DNA of 64,000 bases. Source: Monocercomonoides exilis. Taxonomy: Eukaryota > Preaxostyla > Oxymonadida > Polymastigidae. This document shows, piece by piece, positions 25,483-38,375 of the stretch. A program made the translations under genes and the position numbers. The stretch spans positions 1,483,501 to 1,547,500 of the forward strand of contig LSRY02000001.1 in the NCBI GenBank assembly GCA_001643675.2, given 5' to 3'. The notes beneath the pieces are model-generated. The model was not told the origin of the DNA, searched no databases, and was given only the letters and a program-made list of their open reading frames with translations. Within the stretch, counting starts at the first letter, position 1, and each line of letters begins with the position of its first letter.

Positions 25483-27874
25483 ATCGTGTATTCCTTTTTA
25501 TTCCGTTTTAATTTTTTAATTGATTTTTATTATTTTTTATTTTTTATTATTTTTTCCATTTTTTCAGAGAGAAAACTTTTGAAAAGAAATTGTTTGAGGT
25601 TTTATTTCATTTCAAATCTGTACTTCCAATCATGCAATATTTTAAAAAAAATATCATTGATGAATCAGATTTCGTTTTTTTTTTAAAATGTTCCAATAAT
25701 GATTAAAATAACCAAAAAAAATAAAAAAGAAATAAAATAATTGCTCACAACAAAAATTACAAAAATAAAAAACAAGAATGTGAAATAAGCATATTCACAT
25801 TCATCAGACTGGGGGCAGATTTTTGTGTATACTCAAGAGACGGTGTCAAGCTGGTGGAGCAGTACTGTTTCGATTGTATCATGGTCGTTTTCTGTTGTTG
25901 GGAAAATGTTTTAGAAGGTTATCTCTTAATTTTCGTCACCAACGATGAAGGAAAAGATGGAGAGGAGAGAAGTGGAAGAAGAGTAAGGATTTGACGGAGT
26001 TATTAGAAAGGTATAGTTAAAACGTTTCTCAAAAGAGAAGATGAAATTAGCTAAAAGGAAGTTCAATCTTTTTTCACGAGAATAACCACTTTTTGCTCAG
26101 ATTATCAGTATGAAATCAGAAATTGAAAAAGGATTCAGCAACGGATCATCATAAAGTTATTCTATTTTTTAACATTTGCATCTTCGAACACGCAATCTTC
26201 TTCAACGACTTTTTCAACAACAAGATCATCTTCATCATCATCTCATCATCCTCCTCCTCTTTTTCTTCTTCCTCTTCCTCCTCCTCTCTGTCAACTCAAA
26301 TCCTGTTACATATTCATTTGAATACGAAAGAATGAAAACCAATGAATTCATTACTGTTGATGGCAAAGGAGATATGGCAGAATGAAAAGGCTTCGATGAA
26401 CCATCTTGTCTGCTGCTGATTCCGCTGAAGCGCACGAAGCAACTGATGAGCGAGGTGGATGAGTGGAACGGGAAGGAAGTTGAGAAGCAGGAAAATACGA
26501 TGGGGCAAGTGAAGAAGAAGATGCTGAGTGGGGAGCAGGATGCAAGGCTTGGGTTGAATGACGTTGTTGATGATGACGGCAACGACATTGACTATCATGC
26601 TGTTGATTCTGATGGGATTTATTTGAAGGAAAAAGAAAAGACGGATTTTGAAGGAGGGAAGTTTTCTCATTGCTGAATATATTTGGAAGAAAATGAAAAA
26701 TTTCCCTTTTATCAAATGCAGCATTCAAAGAGGTGGAAGAAAGCTAAAGAGGATGCAAGCAGAACAGATAGAGCACATTGAACATTGAAAAAGAAATTGT
26801 GTTTGGCGGGGACAGAAGATGAAGAGATGACTGCGCTCCTGTCAGACTATATGGGACAGACCTCAGCCAACCATCTTCTGATTATGAAGCTTCCTTCCCT
26901 CACCTTCTCCACTTCTCTATCTCTGTGCCGAGTCTTTCAGCCATTGAGACAGCAGCCACAAAGCTGTTTAAAAGACAGAGAGAAACAGAGCAGCAACAAA
27001 AACAGATGAAACTGGAGGCGTTCCAGTTTTGAAAAAGCAGAAAATTGCATTCTATCTATTTATCAATTCAGAGGGGGAAAATATCTCTTGAAAAAGAATC
27101 TGTGCTTTGATTTTCATTTCAGTTCCAATCATTTTATTTTCCATGATAAAGTGGATGCTTGAAAGGAAATGCTTGATAAGAAAATGTTTTCTTGAAAAAG
27201 CAAAAAAATACAAATTAAAAAATTTTGTTAAATGAACAGACTGATGAAAAGTGTGAAATAAATGGGAAAATAGTTGGTGTTTTATGAGAATTTGAAAAGC
27301 TGTTTAATCAATGTGAACATTCCTTTGATGATGGTTCAGAAAAAGATTTGAAAACGAGAAACATTTCACAATTTGTGAGTGACTGATTTTTGTATAATTT
27401 TTGCAATGCAGTTCATTGGGGAAAAAAGACAAAAAAATGAAATTGACAAATAATAATATTGATTCATCTTCCAACAAAACTCTTTTAATAGAAATGTTAA
27501 TAATTTATTTATTTCAAACAACAAAATTGAAAGGGCAAATGCCAAGACATCTCCAAGATAAATAAACAACAATAAATAAGAAAAAGGAATAATGGAGGTA
27601 ATTTTGAAACGCATTCGATTTATGATTAAAAGGCAGATGAAAAAGATGGAGAAGGAAAAAAAAGGAAACAAAGAAAAATTAAACTTTAGCCAAACTCAAC
27701 TATTCGAACATAAAAACTTAAAAGCCCAATGAAACAGCAAGCGAAGTTGCATTGAGAAAAATAATGATGCAAATTTGCTTAAAAAGAAAAAAGTTAACAA
27801 ATGGCTAACATAAAGTCAAATGAAAAGATATTGTTTAAATAAAAAAAATGAAGCGAATGAAATAAGCACGTGAT
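25483..27874. other. Gene-poor region with relic-like open frames
   Basis: 2.4 kb. Mostly AT-rich spacer; 25800-26030 and 26380-27010 have more balanced composition and open frames broken by stops (see 26386-26676). A CT/CTT-rich tract lies at 26230-26290. Confidence 0.4.
26386..26676 (+). pseudogene. Possible gene remnant of unknown family
   Basis: An open frame of 96 codons directly follows a TGA at 26383-26385. It starts GFDEPSCLLLIPLKRTKQ and continues with a charged segment and an Asp-rich stretch (VVDDDGNDIDYHAVDSD) to a stop. Composition looks more protein-like than the surrounding DNA. A second such frame, read at about 26816-27028 in another phase, contains FPHLLHFSISVPSLSAIETA and a Gln-rich helix. 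Neither has a clear start or splice context. They may be pieces of one decayed gene or unannotated exons; I cannot name the family. Confidence 0.3.
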
Positions 27875-29300
27875 TCAGCAACAAAGAAAATAGTTTTCAA
27901 TTTTAAAAAACATACAATATTCACCAAATATCCCCTTTGTTTTGTAATGACGCAACCTGATAATGCAATCCTCATATCCATCCTCCTCTAAATTTTCGAG
28001 TACTTTTTTTTTCGTCTCTTTTCTTATCTTTTCATCGCTTTCACCTTCCATCTTCTCATTTAATCTTTCACAAAGATATCTAATAAATGACTCGCAACTT
28101 TCAATCGTTGAATATTCATCATGCGAACAGTTCATTTCCGATAAAACAAGCTCAATAGCTCCATTTTTCAGCAGTTCATTAATATTCACAGTTCTGTTAT
28201 ATGCTGAACATCTAAATGAATCAATACACCAATAGCTAACATCTCTGTAATTATCCTTTGATGCAAGACACACTCTCGCAACACTTCTGATAAGCTCGGC
28301 ATGCTCTTCATTCCGCGATCTGCACAATAAAAGGGGTTCAAGTGTTTGGAGCCACCTAATCAAAGTAATCGCTTCTTCTCTTTCTTTTCCTCTTCCATCT
28401 TCTTCTTTGCTCTTCCAATCAATGCATCCCATCAGCTCTTCCAACTCACTTATTGCTTCTCTCACAAAATGCAGCTCGTTCATTATTGCCTCTTCCGTTT
28501 CTCGTTTATCGAATTTTCGACAATACAAAAACTGCCAAGCAGACTGATAGGCAAGTCGCGTAAGATTGTGATGCTTTTGATGGTGTTGAATAATCTCTTT
28601 GATTTCATTCGAATACAATTCTTCTGGCATTTTCTATCATTCCGAGCAGCAAATGAAAAAAATAAATAAATAAACTGATGCACATTATAGAGAATGAAGA
28701 AAGACGTTCATACAGGTTCTTCGCAAAAGCCACTCAAAGCCAGTAAAGCATATTCAATTTCTTTTTGTGCTTCTTTGCTTTCCTCCTTGTTTAACGCAAC
28801 TTTCAGAAGGCAAGGCACACAAATTTCCAGAAGACCATTGATGGTTGGATCATATCTTTCACACCAAAATAAATAGCATTCACAAAGATCAATCAACAGT
28901 TTCTCATCCTTTTCTTCCTTTTTCTTTCCCTCTTCCAGAATTACTCTTCCAAATCTTTTCTTCAAAAAAGGGTTTGTGAAAAATTGGCGCTTTGTTGGTT
29001 TTTTCGCATTTTCATGTCCAATATGCTTCAGCAACATAAGGGCTTTTTTAAAAGGATATTTGTTTAATTCAATCAATTTGTAATTTTCATCAAATTCTTC
29101 TTTCGAGAAAAATTGCTTCAATTCTTCTTTGTCCATATTCTTTAGCATTCCATTCATTTCTTCTTTCAGCAATCTTCGATCTTCTTCGGTAAAATCCAGG
29201 TCGGGAAACATTTCTTTAAAAAATCAAAAAATAAAAAGCAATCTTCAATCCCTTGAATAAATCAAAAGCACGCACCAAAAACCTGTCCCTCATCTATCAT
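27875..29300 (-). CDS. Unrecognised helical protein, local family copy 3
   Basis: Three exons: 29300-29276, 29213-28714, 28633-27875 (427 aa), introns of 62 and 80 bp with phases 1 and 0, the same positions and phases as the gene at 24052. Begins MIDEGQVFEMFPDLDFTEED; family landmarks ALMLLKHIGH, EKLLIDLCECYLFW, IEYALLALSG, then EIIQHHQKHHNLTRLAYQSAW and a Cys/Ser-containing C-terminal third. All-helical and charged, with no signal peptide or membrane helix. Function unknown. Closest relation within the window appears to be copy 1, judging by NLTRLAYQSAW and NEIKE. The intron 1 donor is GTGCGT, one of few in the window without T at +4. Confidence 0.7.
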
Positions 29301-31794
29301 CTTCTATATTTTCACGAAAGCAACGCGAGCATAAAGAGTTCATATTAATCCATTCATTGAAAAAATAAGGAATAAAAAAGAGAAAAAAAAAGTTGAAATT
29401 TAAAAACTGATGGAAGATGCGCAAGTTTTATTGTTCATACCGTTCTTTCTTGTATTGGCTTTTAGACAAGAAAATATGGAGAAAAGCAAAGATTCATCAA
29501 ATAGCTAAAATTATTATTAGGGATATTTTGATCAAAATATGAATTTCAATCCATTAAAGTTATTCATTTGAGAAATTTCTAACAATCAGATATGCACCAT
29601 CATTATTAAAAAAGAAAATGTTTTTTGTATTGTTTCAGGGTGATGAAAACATTGAACAAATAGAATTAAAAAAGATAAAAAAAAAAAGATTTGATGACAA
29701 ATAAGAAATAGTTAGATAAAAATATTTGTATTCTCGATTTTTCATTGAGGATATGGGGGTGATATAAAGCAAATCATTCTTGAAAGCAACTGGACAAAAA
29801 TATTTATCAATGAGTTGGTTCTCTATTCATCGATTTCGTTTGTGATTTTTGCTGCAATGATTGCAGAAAATATAAAATTTGTCAATTTTTTCCTTAAGCG
29901 TAATCCAACTCATCGCCAACATCATGGGATAAAGTTTCTGTTTTTTTGTAAAAAACTTTTTTCGTTGATAACTTCTCGTTTAACGCCTCGTTTTTTGCTT
30001 CTTTATTTTCATCTTGATCAAAAGTTAAATCCTTCATTCATTTTATTTTTCGATAAAACAAAGAATTGCAAAAAAACGATTTGAAAAATGATTTCTCCAA
30101 TTATCTTTCTTCATCTAAGATAATTGAATTTTCAAATCCTTTTTTGTTTTTGAAAAATTTCACAAATTGTGATTGCAGAAATAAATGAGGAGCATCTTCA
30201 ATGCTTCAATAAGATTTGAACAAAAACCAGAGATGCAATTTGAATGAATAGAATTTTGCTCTTTTCTGAGCAATAACAAATAATTTGAACAACAATCGGG
30301 AGAAAAACTCATGAGCTGTTAATTGTTTTGGAGTGTTTTTATTTTTTTCTGAGAAAAGGACCAGCCTTCTTTTGATCAGGTTTTATTCTTGTTCATGGAA
30401 GAACGTATTTTTTTTAAAGAGAAAAGCTTTTGAAGTTGTTTTGCAGAAATTGTTGCAATTTTTGTTTGAATTATTTATTCATTTGACTTTTGTTAATAAT
30501 TTGCATTGAACTTCTGTTTTTAACGAACTGAAAAAAGTCACCGACCCAATATCACACAAATAAAAATTTGAACTTTGCATTATCCAATGATAGAATGCTC
30601 GAATTTTTTCAACCTTTATATACGAAGTCTCAGGCTTCGAATGGCTGATTACAGTTTGTTTTTGATGCTATTAGAGTTATTTATTCGTTGGTTTTTTGAA
30701 TTGAAGGAAAAGTTCAACATTGAATATTTTGACACTCAGATTTTTGAAATACGAACAGAGTCCGTTGATTTGCGGTGGAAATGTATTTATCTCATTATTC
30801 TGATCTAGCATCAACCTATGATGAAATAGAAAAAAAAATTTATGTTCATTTTCAAGAATTTTGTGATTGCAGACAAATATTAAATGTATTTTGAATAAAA
30901 GCATTGCAAAGCAAATATGAAGGAGTTACATGAATATACACATGTGGGTTGAACAATTAACAAGGAAAAAGGCAAGATCAAAAACAATAAAGATCAAAAA
31001 ATTTTTTGGATAAAGCCAATTCTTTGTCTATCCTTTGACCATGAGTGCCACAAAGGAAAAATTGATCAAATAAAGAAAATCATGAAATTGTGATGACTTC
31101 AATGCCAAAACTTTTATGAAGCATTTGAATCTGCGAAAATCCAACAATTTTCGGAGAAAAACATTGCTACGGAAATTAACTGAAAACTCATTCTTTCAGA
31201 ATTATTACCTCATAAATTATACAAAATAACTGCTTCATCAATTTCTTTCTGGGATTACAAAGAAAAAACAAAAATACTGCATAAGTTAATTAAAATCATT
31301 AGATAGCATTTATTTTCAAGCAATTATTCACCTTAAACAGCAGAGCCACTATCACATTCATAACAAATCATATGAAAATGATGGAGCATACTGACAACTC
31401 AAACATTCAATAAACTGTCTCACAAAAAGGATAATTAAAAAAAAAGAAAACAGTTTTTAATCCATATTCAAATTGCTCGAAGTACCTATTGAACTTGATT
31501 TATTGTACGAATCTCCAAAAGGAGCAAACAATTTTTTTTCAATTACAACGAAAAGCTATCATTTGTTTGCGAAATCAAAGAATATCATTTTTTTCCTGAA
31601 ACTGATCAAGTGCTGACAAATGTCCGCTGCTTCAATGAGGCAAATACCTTAATATCTGTGCAGCCGAGCATCCGTTTGAGAATTCAAATGATTCGATAGA
31701 AAAAGAAAGACAAGAATATTTGTATCGCGATCCTCCTTCACAAATGCAACGGGATATGGGAAATCGTAAAAATAAAACAATTATTGTCATATTT
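29301..31794. other. Gene-poor AT-rich region
   Basis: 2.5 kb without a supported gene. On the - strand at 31251-31213 a short frame reads QKEIDEAVILYNL, resembling QKEIEYALLALS of the helical family, and just upstream (~31370-31340) another frame reads NVIVALLFK; stops interrupt both, so this could be a decayed fourth family copy. The rest is AT-rich spacer. Confidence 0.4.
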
Positions 31795-34700
31795 TCACAA
31801 TAAACTCAAATTTTCCTGCTCACTTCTGCTTTCTGAATCTCTTGGGCGTTCGCTTTCTCTACAGCAACCGCTGTAGCATTCGACAGCATCTGTCATTGTC
31901 AGTACTGCAGCACCTGGAGGGAAGCGTTGGATAAGCTCACGCTTCAGCAAAACCAAAGTGGGCCTTTGTGAGGCCCTTCCTAACAAGCAGCACTTGGCAA
32001 TATTCTCCATTGAGGATGTGTTTATTCTTTCAATATTTGGTCTCTCTCCATTCACTATCTTCTGCCCAGCAACTTCGGCTTCATACTCCCCAAACGGAAT
32101 CTCCAATGTCAAGCATTCCCACAGCATCATCCCAATCGAAAATGCCACTGATTCCTTTGTTGCCCCCATCTTCTTGTTCATCAGCAGTTCTGGTGCTTTC
32201 CACCTCAGACACTCTTTCTTGAAATCATCCTCCTCAAAGGCAGATGAAGGAGGTGGCGACTTGGTGAATCTCTCGCTCATCACTGAAATATTGGACGACG
32301 AAGAAGAGACAACAGTTAATGAAGAGATTGATGAGGAATCTGAACTGTCATCAGAAGAAAGGAAGTCAGAGTGCATCACAATGCAGATCACCATGTGCTC
32401 AGAGAATAACACAATATGTGGACTCAGATTTGCAAGAGATGAGAGAGGATTCTCCATTTCATTGAAGGAGTGGAGCGCAAGATTAGCCACCCAGAACAGG
32501 ATTTGAGCAGCTGTCATCTCTCTTTCTATAAAGGTGCCAATCTACATCTCCTTTGTTTTATTCCGCCCATGAAGCAGCATGAACAACGAATCCCTCAAGT
32601 CAACGATCAATTTCTCATGTGGAGACGAACATGCCATTGCATCCACCAGATTCGACATCGATGAGGTGGTGGGGCACAGATCCTCCCCACGAACAAATGT
32701 TGAATCTGAATCAGTTGTCGAAGTGGATGAAATGGAAGGTGATGGTGAAGGAGATCTCTTTCTCACCTCTTCCTCCTCTTCCTTTTCTAATGCCCAATCA
32801 GGGATCTTGTCTGAGTCTTTCCCCAAGATGTATTCAGTCGATCCGCTCTCAGAAAGAAGATGTTCAGATGATTCTGAATGTTGCATATTCGTATCATATA
32901 TTCTCTTCTTCATCCTCTCATCATTCTTCTTCTCTGCTTCTCTCTCTGCTCTCCTCCATTGCTCCTCAGGAGACATCTCCATTGTCACCATCTCAAATGC
33001 CTTCGGATCTTTTCTGATATTATCGTTCACAATCTCTCTCAGATCTTTATTCTCATTCTTTGCTTTTCTCCATCTAACTGCAAGAATAACAGAAACAATC
33101 AGAACGACAAAAAATAATATTGCCAGCACAATAACAATCAATAACCAATAAGATTTTCCTTCTTTTCCTCCTTCAACAATTCTTTCATCTCCTTTTGGTT
33201 CAGATTCGCTTCTGTTCTTTAGGATGAAAGACTCAGTTGCAGAAGGAGAATGGCTATCACCAAACAAGATGCACACCCTCACTTCCACACTCGCCTCTGC
33301 TTCACTGACCATCTCCAACCCAGTTGTTCCATGCGCTTCCTCTTCGCTCACAAACCCAGACTCACTTATTTCGTGTGTCTCCATCTGCTCCACATCCCCC
33401 ATAGACGAAACAACCTGAAACGATAGGTTGCATGGCAGAAGAAGTGTCCCTCTGAACACAATGTCCAGCACCCCCTCCTTCTCCTCGGTCTCCACCGATC
33501 GGAGTGTGGAGATGAATAATGGCGATGCTCGCTCCTCAACAATCCCCTTCAAACTGCATCCATCATTTAAGATCCAAAGAGAAGAATTTGGCATCAATCC
33601 ATCTCCCCCTTTCAAGCTGGAAATGGTCAGTGATGCAGAACCTGAACAAATGATGTTTCGATGAAGAGATGGATATTTTTCAATGAAAGGATTGTTGTTC
33701 ATAAACTCTCCTTTCTCAATCGTCACATCGCCAGCGGACACTGACAATCCACCAGATGAAGCATTCGAAATAATCACATCCTTCATCACCAACGAAGAAT
33801 TCGCTGAGTGAACAAGTGATCTATTCCATTTGCATATTTCTTCAAAGTTATTATTTCTCTCATTTTCACTTTCTTTTGAAAGAATTCCTTCAAATTCACA
33901 CATAAGCATCGAAACATCCTTTGTATTGCTTATCTCCACAATACTCCATTTTTCAGAGAGAGAATCACAGCTTGAACAGGAACAGTTTGAAAGAACGATT
34001 TGAGCAGAAGTTGAAGAAACTGAAAGGACAGAAGCTCCTTCTGAATTCCTCGAACAGTTGTTGAATGAAGAGATTCCAATTGAAATTGAATTCGAAGATG
34101 AATCGCTAGTATAAATAATGCAACCTTCAGACAATTTCACTCCATCTGCAGATACTCCATTTAATACAACACTTCCACATTGTCCAATCTCAAATATATC
34201 TGTTGTTGATTCAAGTTGTTCCAGTTTCATATTTGTGATTGAAACCTCATCTCCATTTAACAAAAAAGGAATCTTCTTGAATGAAAGCATTGATATTGAG
34301 CAGTTATCAACATAAAGAATTCCATTTTCGATGCTCAGCAATGTTGAATTGAGAATAACTAATTCGATGTTTTCTGATTGGCCAATCGAAGAGAAATCAA
34401 CAAATGAAAGAAAAAGTTGTCCATTTGCTTCATGAATAATAGAATTGCCTGAATATGAAAATAACTGACCAAAATTGAATTTCACACTTTCGATCCTTAC
34501 TTTTTCTGATGTTGTGATAATACTTTCCTCGTTGGTTATTGTTGAGCTCAGATGCACCAAAGCAGCTGAGGGAGATTGCAATGAGCGAATAGTCACGTCA
34601 AGAACATCACACTTCCCAACAATTTCTGTTTGCCCCAAGACCAACAGCTGCGAGTAAAGAGATGGAATGATGTGCTGAATTCCAAAGCTCAATGAGCGGC

Positions 34701-37700
34701 ATGGGGTGTTGAACTCTCCACATTGCTTGCTATCTGCTGTGTTTTCAGAAACAGAAGACACAAATATCGTCTCGCTCTGGTATTTCACGACTCTCAGCAG
34801 AAGATCTTCTTCTCCAACAAAGGAGTCTATTGTGCATCCCCACATTGCCAGCTCTTTCACAAATGGTGCTCTGAAATCCAGCAAGAATTGTTCGTCGGCT
34901 ATTTGTGTTTCAATTGAATTGCATCGAACATACATATCTCTCCCTCTCAATGCAGAGTTGTCTCTGAACGTGATATTTGACAGAACAAACTTCAGAGGCT
35001 GCTCAGCTGTCGAGGCGCATTCCAGAAACAGCCACCCACCTCTTCCTGTGGTAGAGCAGAAGCACTCAGAAATCATGCAAAATGAGCACTCAAAACTTCC
35101 TCCCTCATTCAACATATAAAACATCCCTCCTCCATTTCCACACTTCAACCCTCCGCATCTCTTCATCGTTGTGTTCCGAATCACTATTTTCAATGGCTCA
35201 TCATTTTCATTTCGAATGATCGAGATGTTTTCTGTTGTGTTCTGGATGACTTCTTCGAACGAACTCCACTCAATAACAACATCTTGTTCCTCTTCATTTG
35301 TCTCTCTTCTTGAACTCTTTGATATGCTCAATCCACTTGCTCCCTCTAACTCGATATTCTTCATCGTCAGATTCTTCACATTCAGCACTGTTGTTGACAG
35401 CACAGAAATAACATCCTGCGAAAAGCTCAATAATTGCATCGTCACCAATTCCAACACAACTGTCCCTCCATCTGCTTTGATCAGTTTATAATTAATTATG
35501 AACTCTCCATTTTCTTCATTTTTTGTGAACGAACAATCCTTCAGAGTTAACAAACCTTCGTTTGAGCCAACATGTATCAAAACACTCACTCCACTCATGA
35601 ATGAAGAAGGAATCACTAACTTCATCAGCTCGAAATTGGTTATGCCCCAAATCTTCATAGCTGCTCCTTCTGCTCCTTCAAGCGATGAGACACATTCTAA
35701 TGAGCACATATCGTTATCTTTCGATTTTATCATCACCCCACTGAGATTGACACTCTTTTTGAGAATTCCTTTTCCAATGATGTTTATTCTCCTTTCATTT
35801 TCGTCAGGCAATCTCGAATATGAATGATCTATTGACAGGCAAGGATAATCTGAAAGACCACAAATGCACACATCTTTTCCATCATCACTGACAACTATCT
35901 CTGAGCCAAAGGTTCGCCAAAAATAGATCAATGGAATGGCATTCGTTGAATCATTTCCGTCAAAGCCACTCAAGGAATTCAATGAAATATCAGCAAAATG
36001 ATCAGATATAAAAGGAAGAGAGGTGTTTGTAATGCTCTTTGACAGATTCGATGATTCGACAAACAGATCATTTCCAAATCTTGCAACATTTGGTTTTTCG
36101 AAATCAAAAACAGGGGATAAGATCACAAATGAAGAATCATCATCAATCAGCTTCAGTGCCAACCCTCCTCCAAAGCCAGTCATACCTTCTTCAGTTGGTG
36201 CTGTGCATCCTGTGAATGTGCATGAAATAATATTCATTTGAATGCTCCCTTTCAACTGAGCATCAATGGCCCCTCCTCTGCTTTCATCACCAGCCACAGA
36301 GCATCCATCAAATTCACATTCTTCAATATTAATATGTGTATTTGTATTTTCATCATTGCTGTTGTCAATGCTCACACACCCTCCACTTCCAGCAGTTCTT
36401 TTGATTTTTGTGAAATTGCTGTTCGTCATGTTCAACCATAGAGTGTTCATCAACTCGGTATTTGTTCCACTTCCAGACAATGAGATCAATGGATTTCTCC
36501 TCAAATCAACCGATGAAGCTGAGAATTTGTCGATTATCAGGATCCCTGACTCAACAGACAAGAACAGAATTGTCAATTCTGATGATGGATTTTGAAGAGA
36601 AATCGAACATTGAGACAGAGTCATTGATGATGAAGATGACGAAATGAAAGTGGAGTGAAGAGGAAGGGAAGATGGAAGAGAGAAGATGAGTTTTGATAAT
36701 TCTGTTTCAGTACTTGCTGTTATCATCGATGAATTGGATATTGAACTTGAATCAGAGACTGTCCAACCACTTTGATCATTATTTCCTTTGACTTCATGTT
36801 TCTGTCCAGCAAATGCCAATTCATCACTCATCGCAATCATTCCATTCACAACAACTTTCTTTTCTCCTGTCAACCGTGCGAGTGAGTGCTTCAAAGTCAA
36901 ACATGGGAATTGGACAATTCCGCAATGTGAGTGATCAGATGCCTCAGTATTACTCACATATATTTCTTCTGGTGTGGGGAGGAGATAGATGCACAGAGGA
37001 ATGGCCAAAGTTGTATTTCCATCGTCATATCCTCTCACTTTCTCAAGAGTATCCAAAGAGGCTTCCACACATGTGATTTTTTCCGATTTTGCTGTTTCTT
37101 CCAGATTGGGTGAAATGACAAAGATATCATTCCCCCGTTTGGCTGTATTTGTTCCAAATGAAGAGGAGATCAGGAAGTCAGGATTTTCATTCAAGAATTG
37201 AAGAAGAATTCCTCCACCTAGTCCGTACGATGCAGAGCAATAGCACCCATCAAAAGATCCGCCTTTCACTTTCACCTCATTTCCATTCCCATCACACAGC
37301 ATCATCGATCCCCCATCAGCCGATGTTCTGCTTCCACATCCTTCAAAAGTGCTCGAATTCACATCAATGTTGGCCTTGTCATTCGAAAACGATATCACTG
37401 CTGCTCCGCTCGTTGTTCTCTCAATCCCATAAAAGGCACACTCTGAAAGTGTCAATGAAATCTCATTTGTTGAAGAAAGCGAAAACAACGAAACAGTGGA
37501 GATTGTCTTTGCCCAGTTCACATGTTCCATCTGAAACATCCCATTCTGGACATTTATCAGTTCTGTCGAAAATGCTGTTTCTGCTGATTGTCCGCTCCCA
37601 AAAGATATGTTCAGTCGGCTGATCCTCATTTCTCCTTCTCCACTTATCTCAAACAGCCTTGACCCACGATTATTCGGATGAGTCGAGTCATACACGAGAA

Positions 37701-38375
37701 CAAAGTCCCTGACAGTCAATGTGCCTGTTGAGACTGAAAAAAGAGACAACCCAGATGCTTCAAATTCTGTCCGGATAGCTGTGCTCAGATTGCTTTGACC
37801 ATAAACAGTAAAACTGTCTGCTCCACAATCAAAACTATTTGTTTCGATTATCGTTCCCGAAAATACTTCGACATTGGGAACCAAGTCTGGAATGAGTTGT
37901 GTGAGGCAACGGCTGATCGTGCTGCATGGATGAGATTTATCCAGCCCACATGCATATGTGTCGATGCCTTTTGGTTGTGAATTAGTTGAAAAAGCAAATC
38001 TCACATTTCCAAAATCATTGCGAAGCCAATCACTTTTGTCTTCCATGATCATGTGATTCACGCTGACTCTATTTGTTGTTTGTCTTGTTGAATAACAACT
38101 TGAATCTATGTTATTTAATATTGATCCATGCAATGTGATATCATTCCCACCAATTTCGCATGAATTATTATGAAAAAAACAGAAAAATAGCAATGTTCCG
38201 TTATTGTTTTCATTGATAAGTTGGCTTACAGCTCCACCACTTGCTTTTGAATAACAATTCCAAAAGTAACAGTTTGAAATTACAGCTTTATCAGTACAGG
38301 CCCAATGTTCTATTGCACCTCCAGTTGATGACTCTGTGTGGTTCGCTTTGCAAGATTCAAAATACGAATTGATAA
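31795..38375 (-). pseudogene. Main part of a split beta-helix membrane protein with pseudokinase tail
   Basis: This continues the gene starting at 44480 after the inserted element. Up to 32545 it encodes ~1940 residues of Ser/Asn/Thr-rich, Cys-containing beta-helix repeats of the pectin-lyase-like type. Four large modules each open with a CG...PC pattern: ACGLDKSHPC, CGIVQFPC, CGLSDYPC, CGEFNTPC. Then come a Val/Ile/Leu membrane helix near 33155-33090 and a charged cytoplasmic linker. TAG at 32544-32542 interrupts the frame; the same frame resumes with IGTFIEREMTAAQILFW and runs to 31795. That part holds kinase-like subdomains: RWKAPEL (APE-like), SIGMMLWECLTLEIPFGEYE and RASQRPTLVLLKREL. No glycine loop, VAIK lysine, HRD or DFG is present, so it is a pseudokinase. 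The nonsense codon plus insertion make this a probable pseudogene; readthrough or a sequence error at the TAG cannot be excluded. Confidence 0.8.

Noticed and set aside
32542-32544. Reading TAG/TAA as glutamine, as in some oxymonads
   Set aside because: DNA polymerase delta, the deaminase, importin, U1-C and Mpp10 all end at TAA or TAG exactly where their families end, and no conserved Gln positions in these genes are encoded by TAA or TAG. A standard code fits better.
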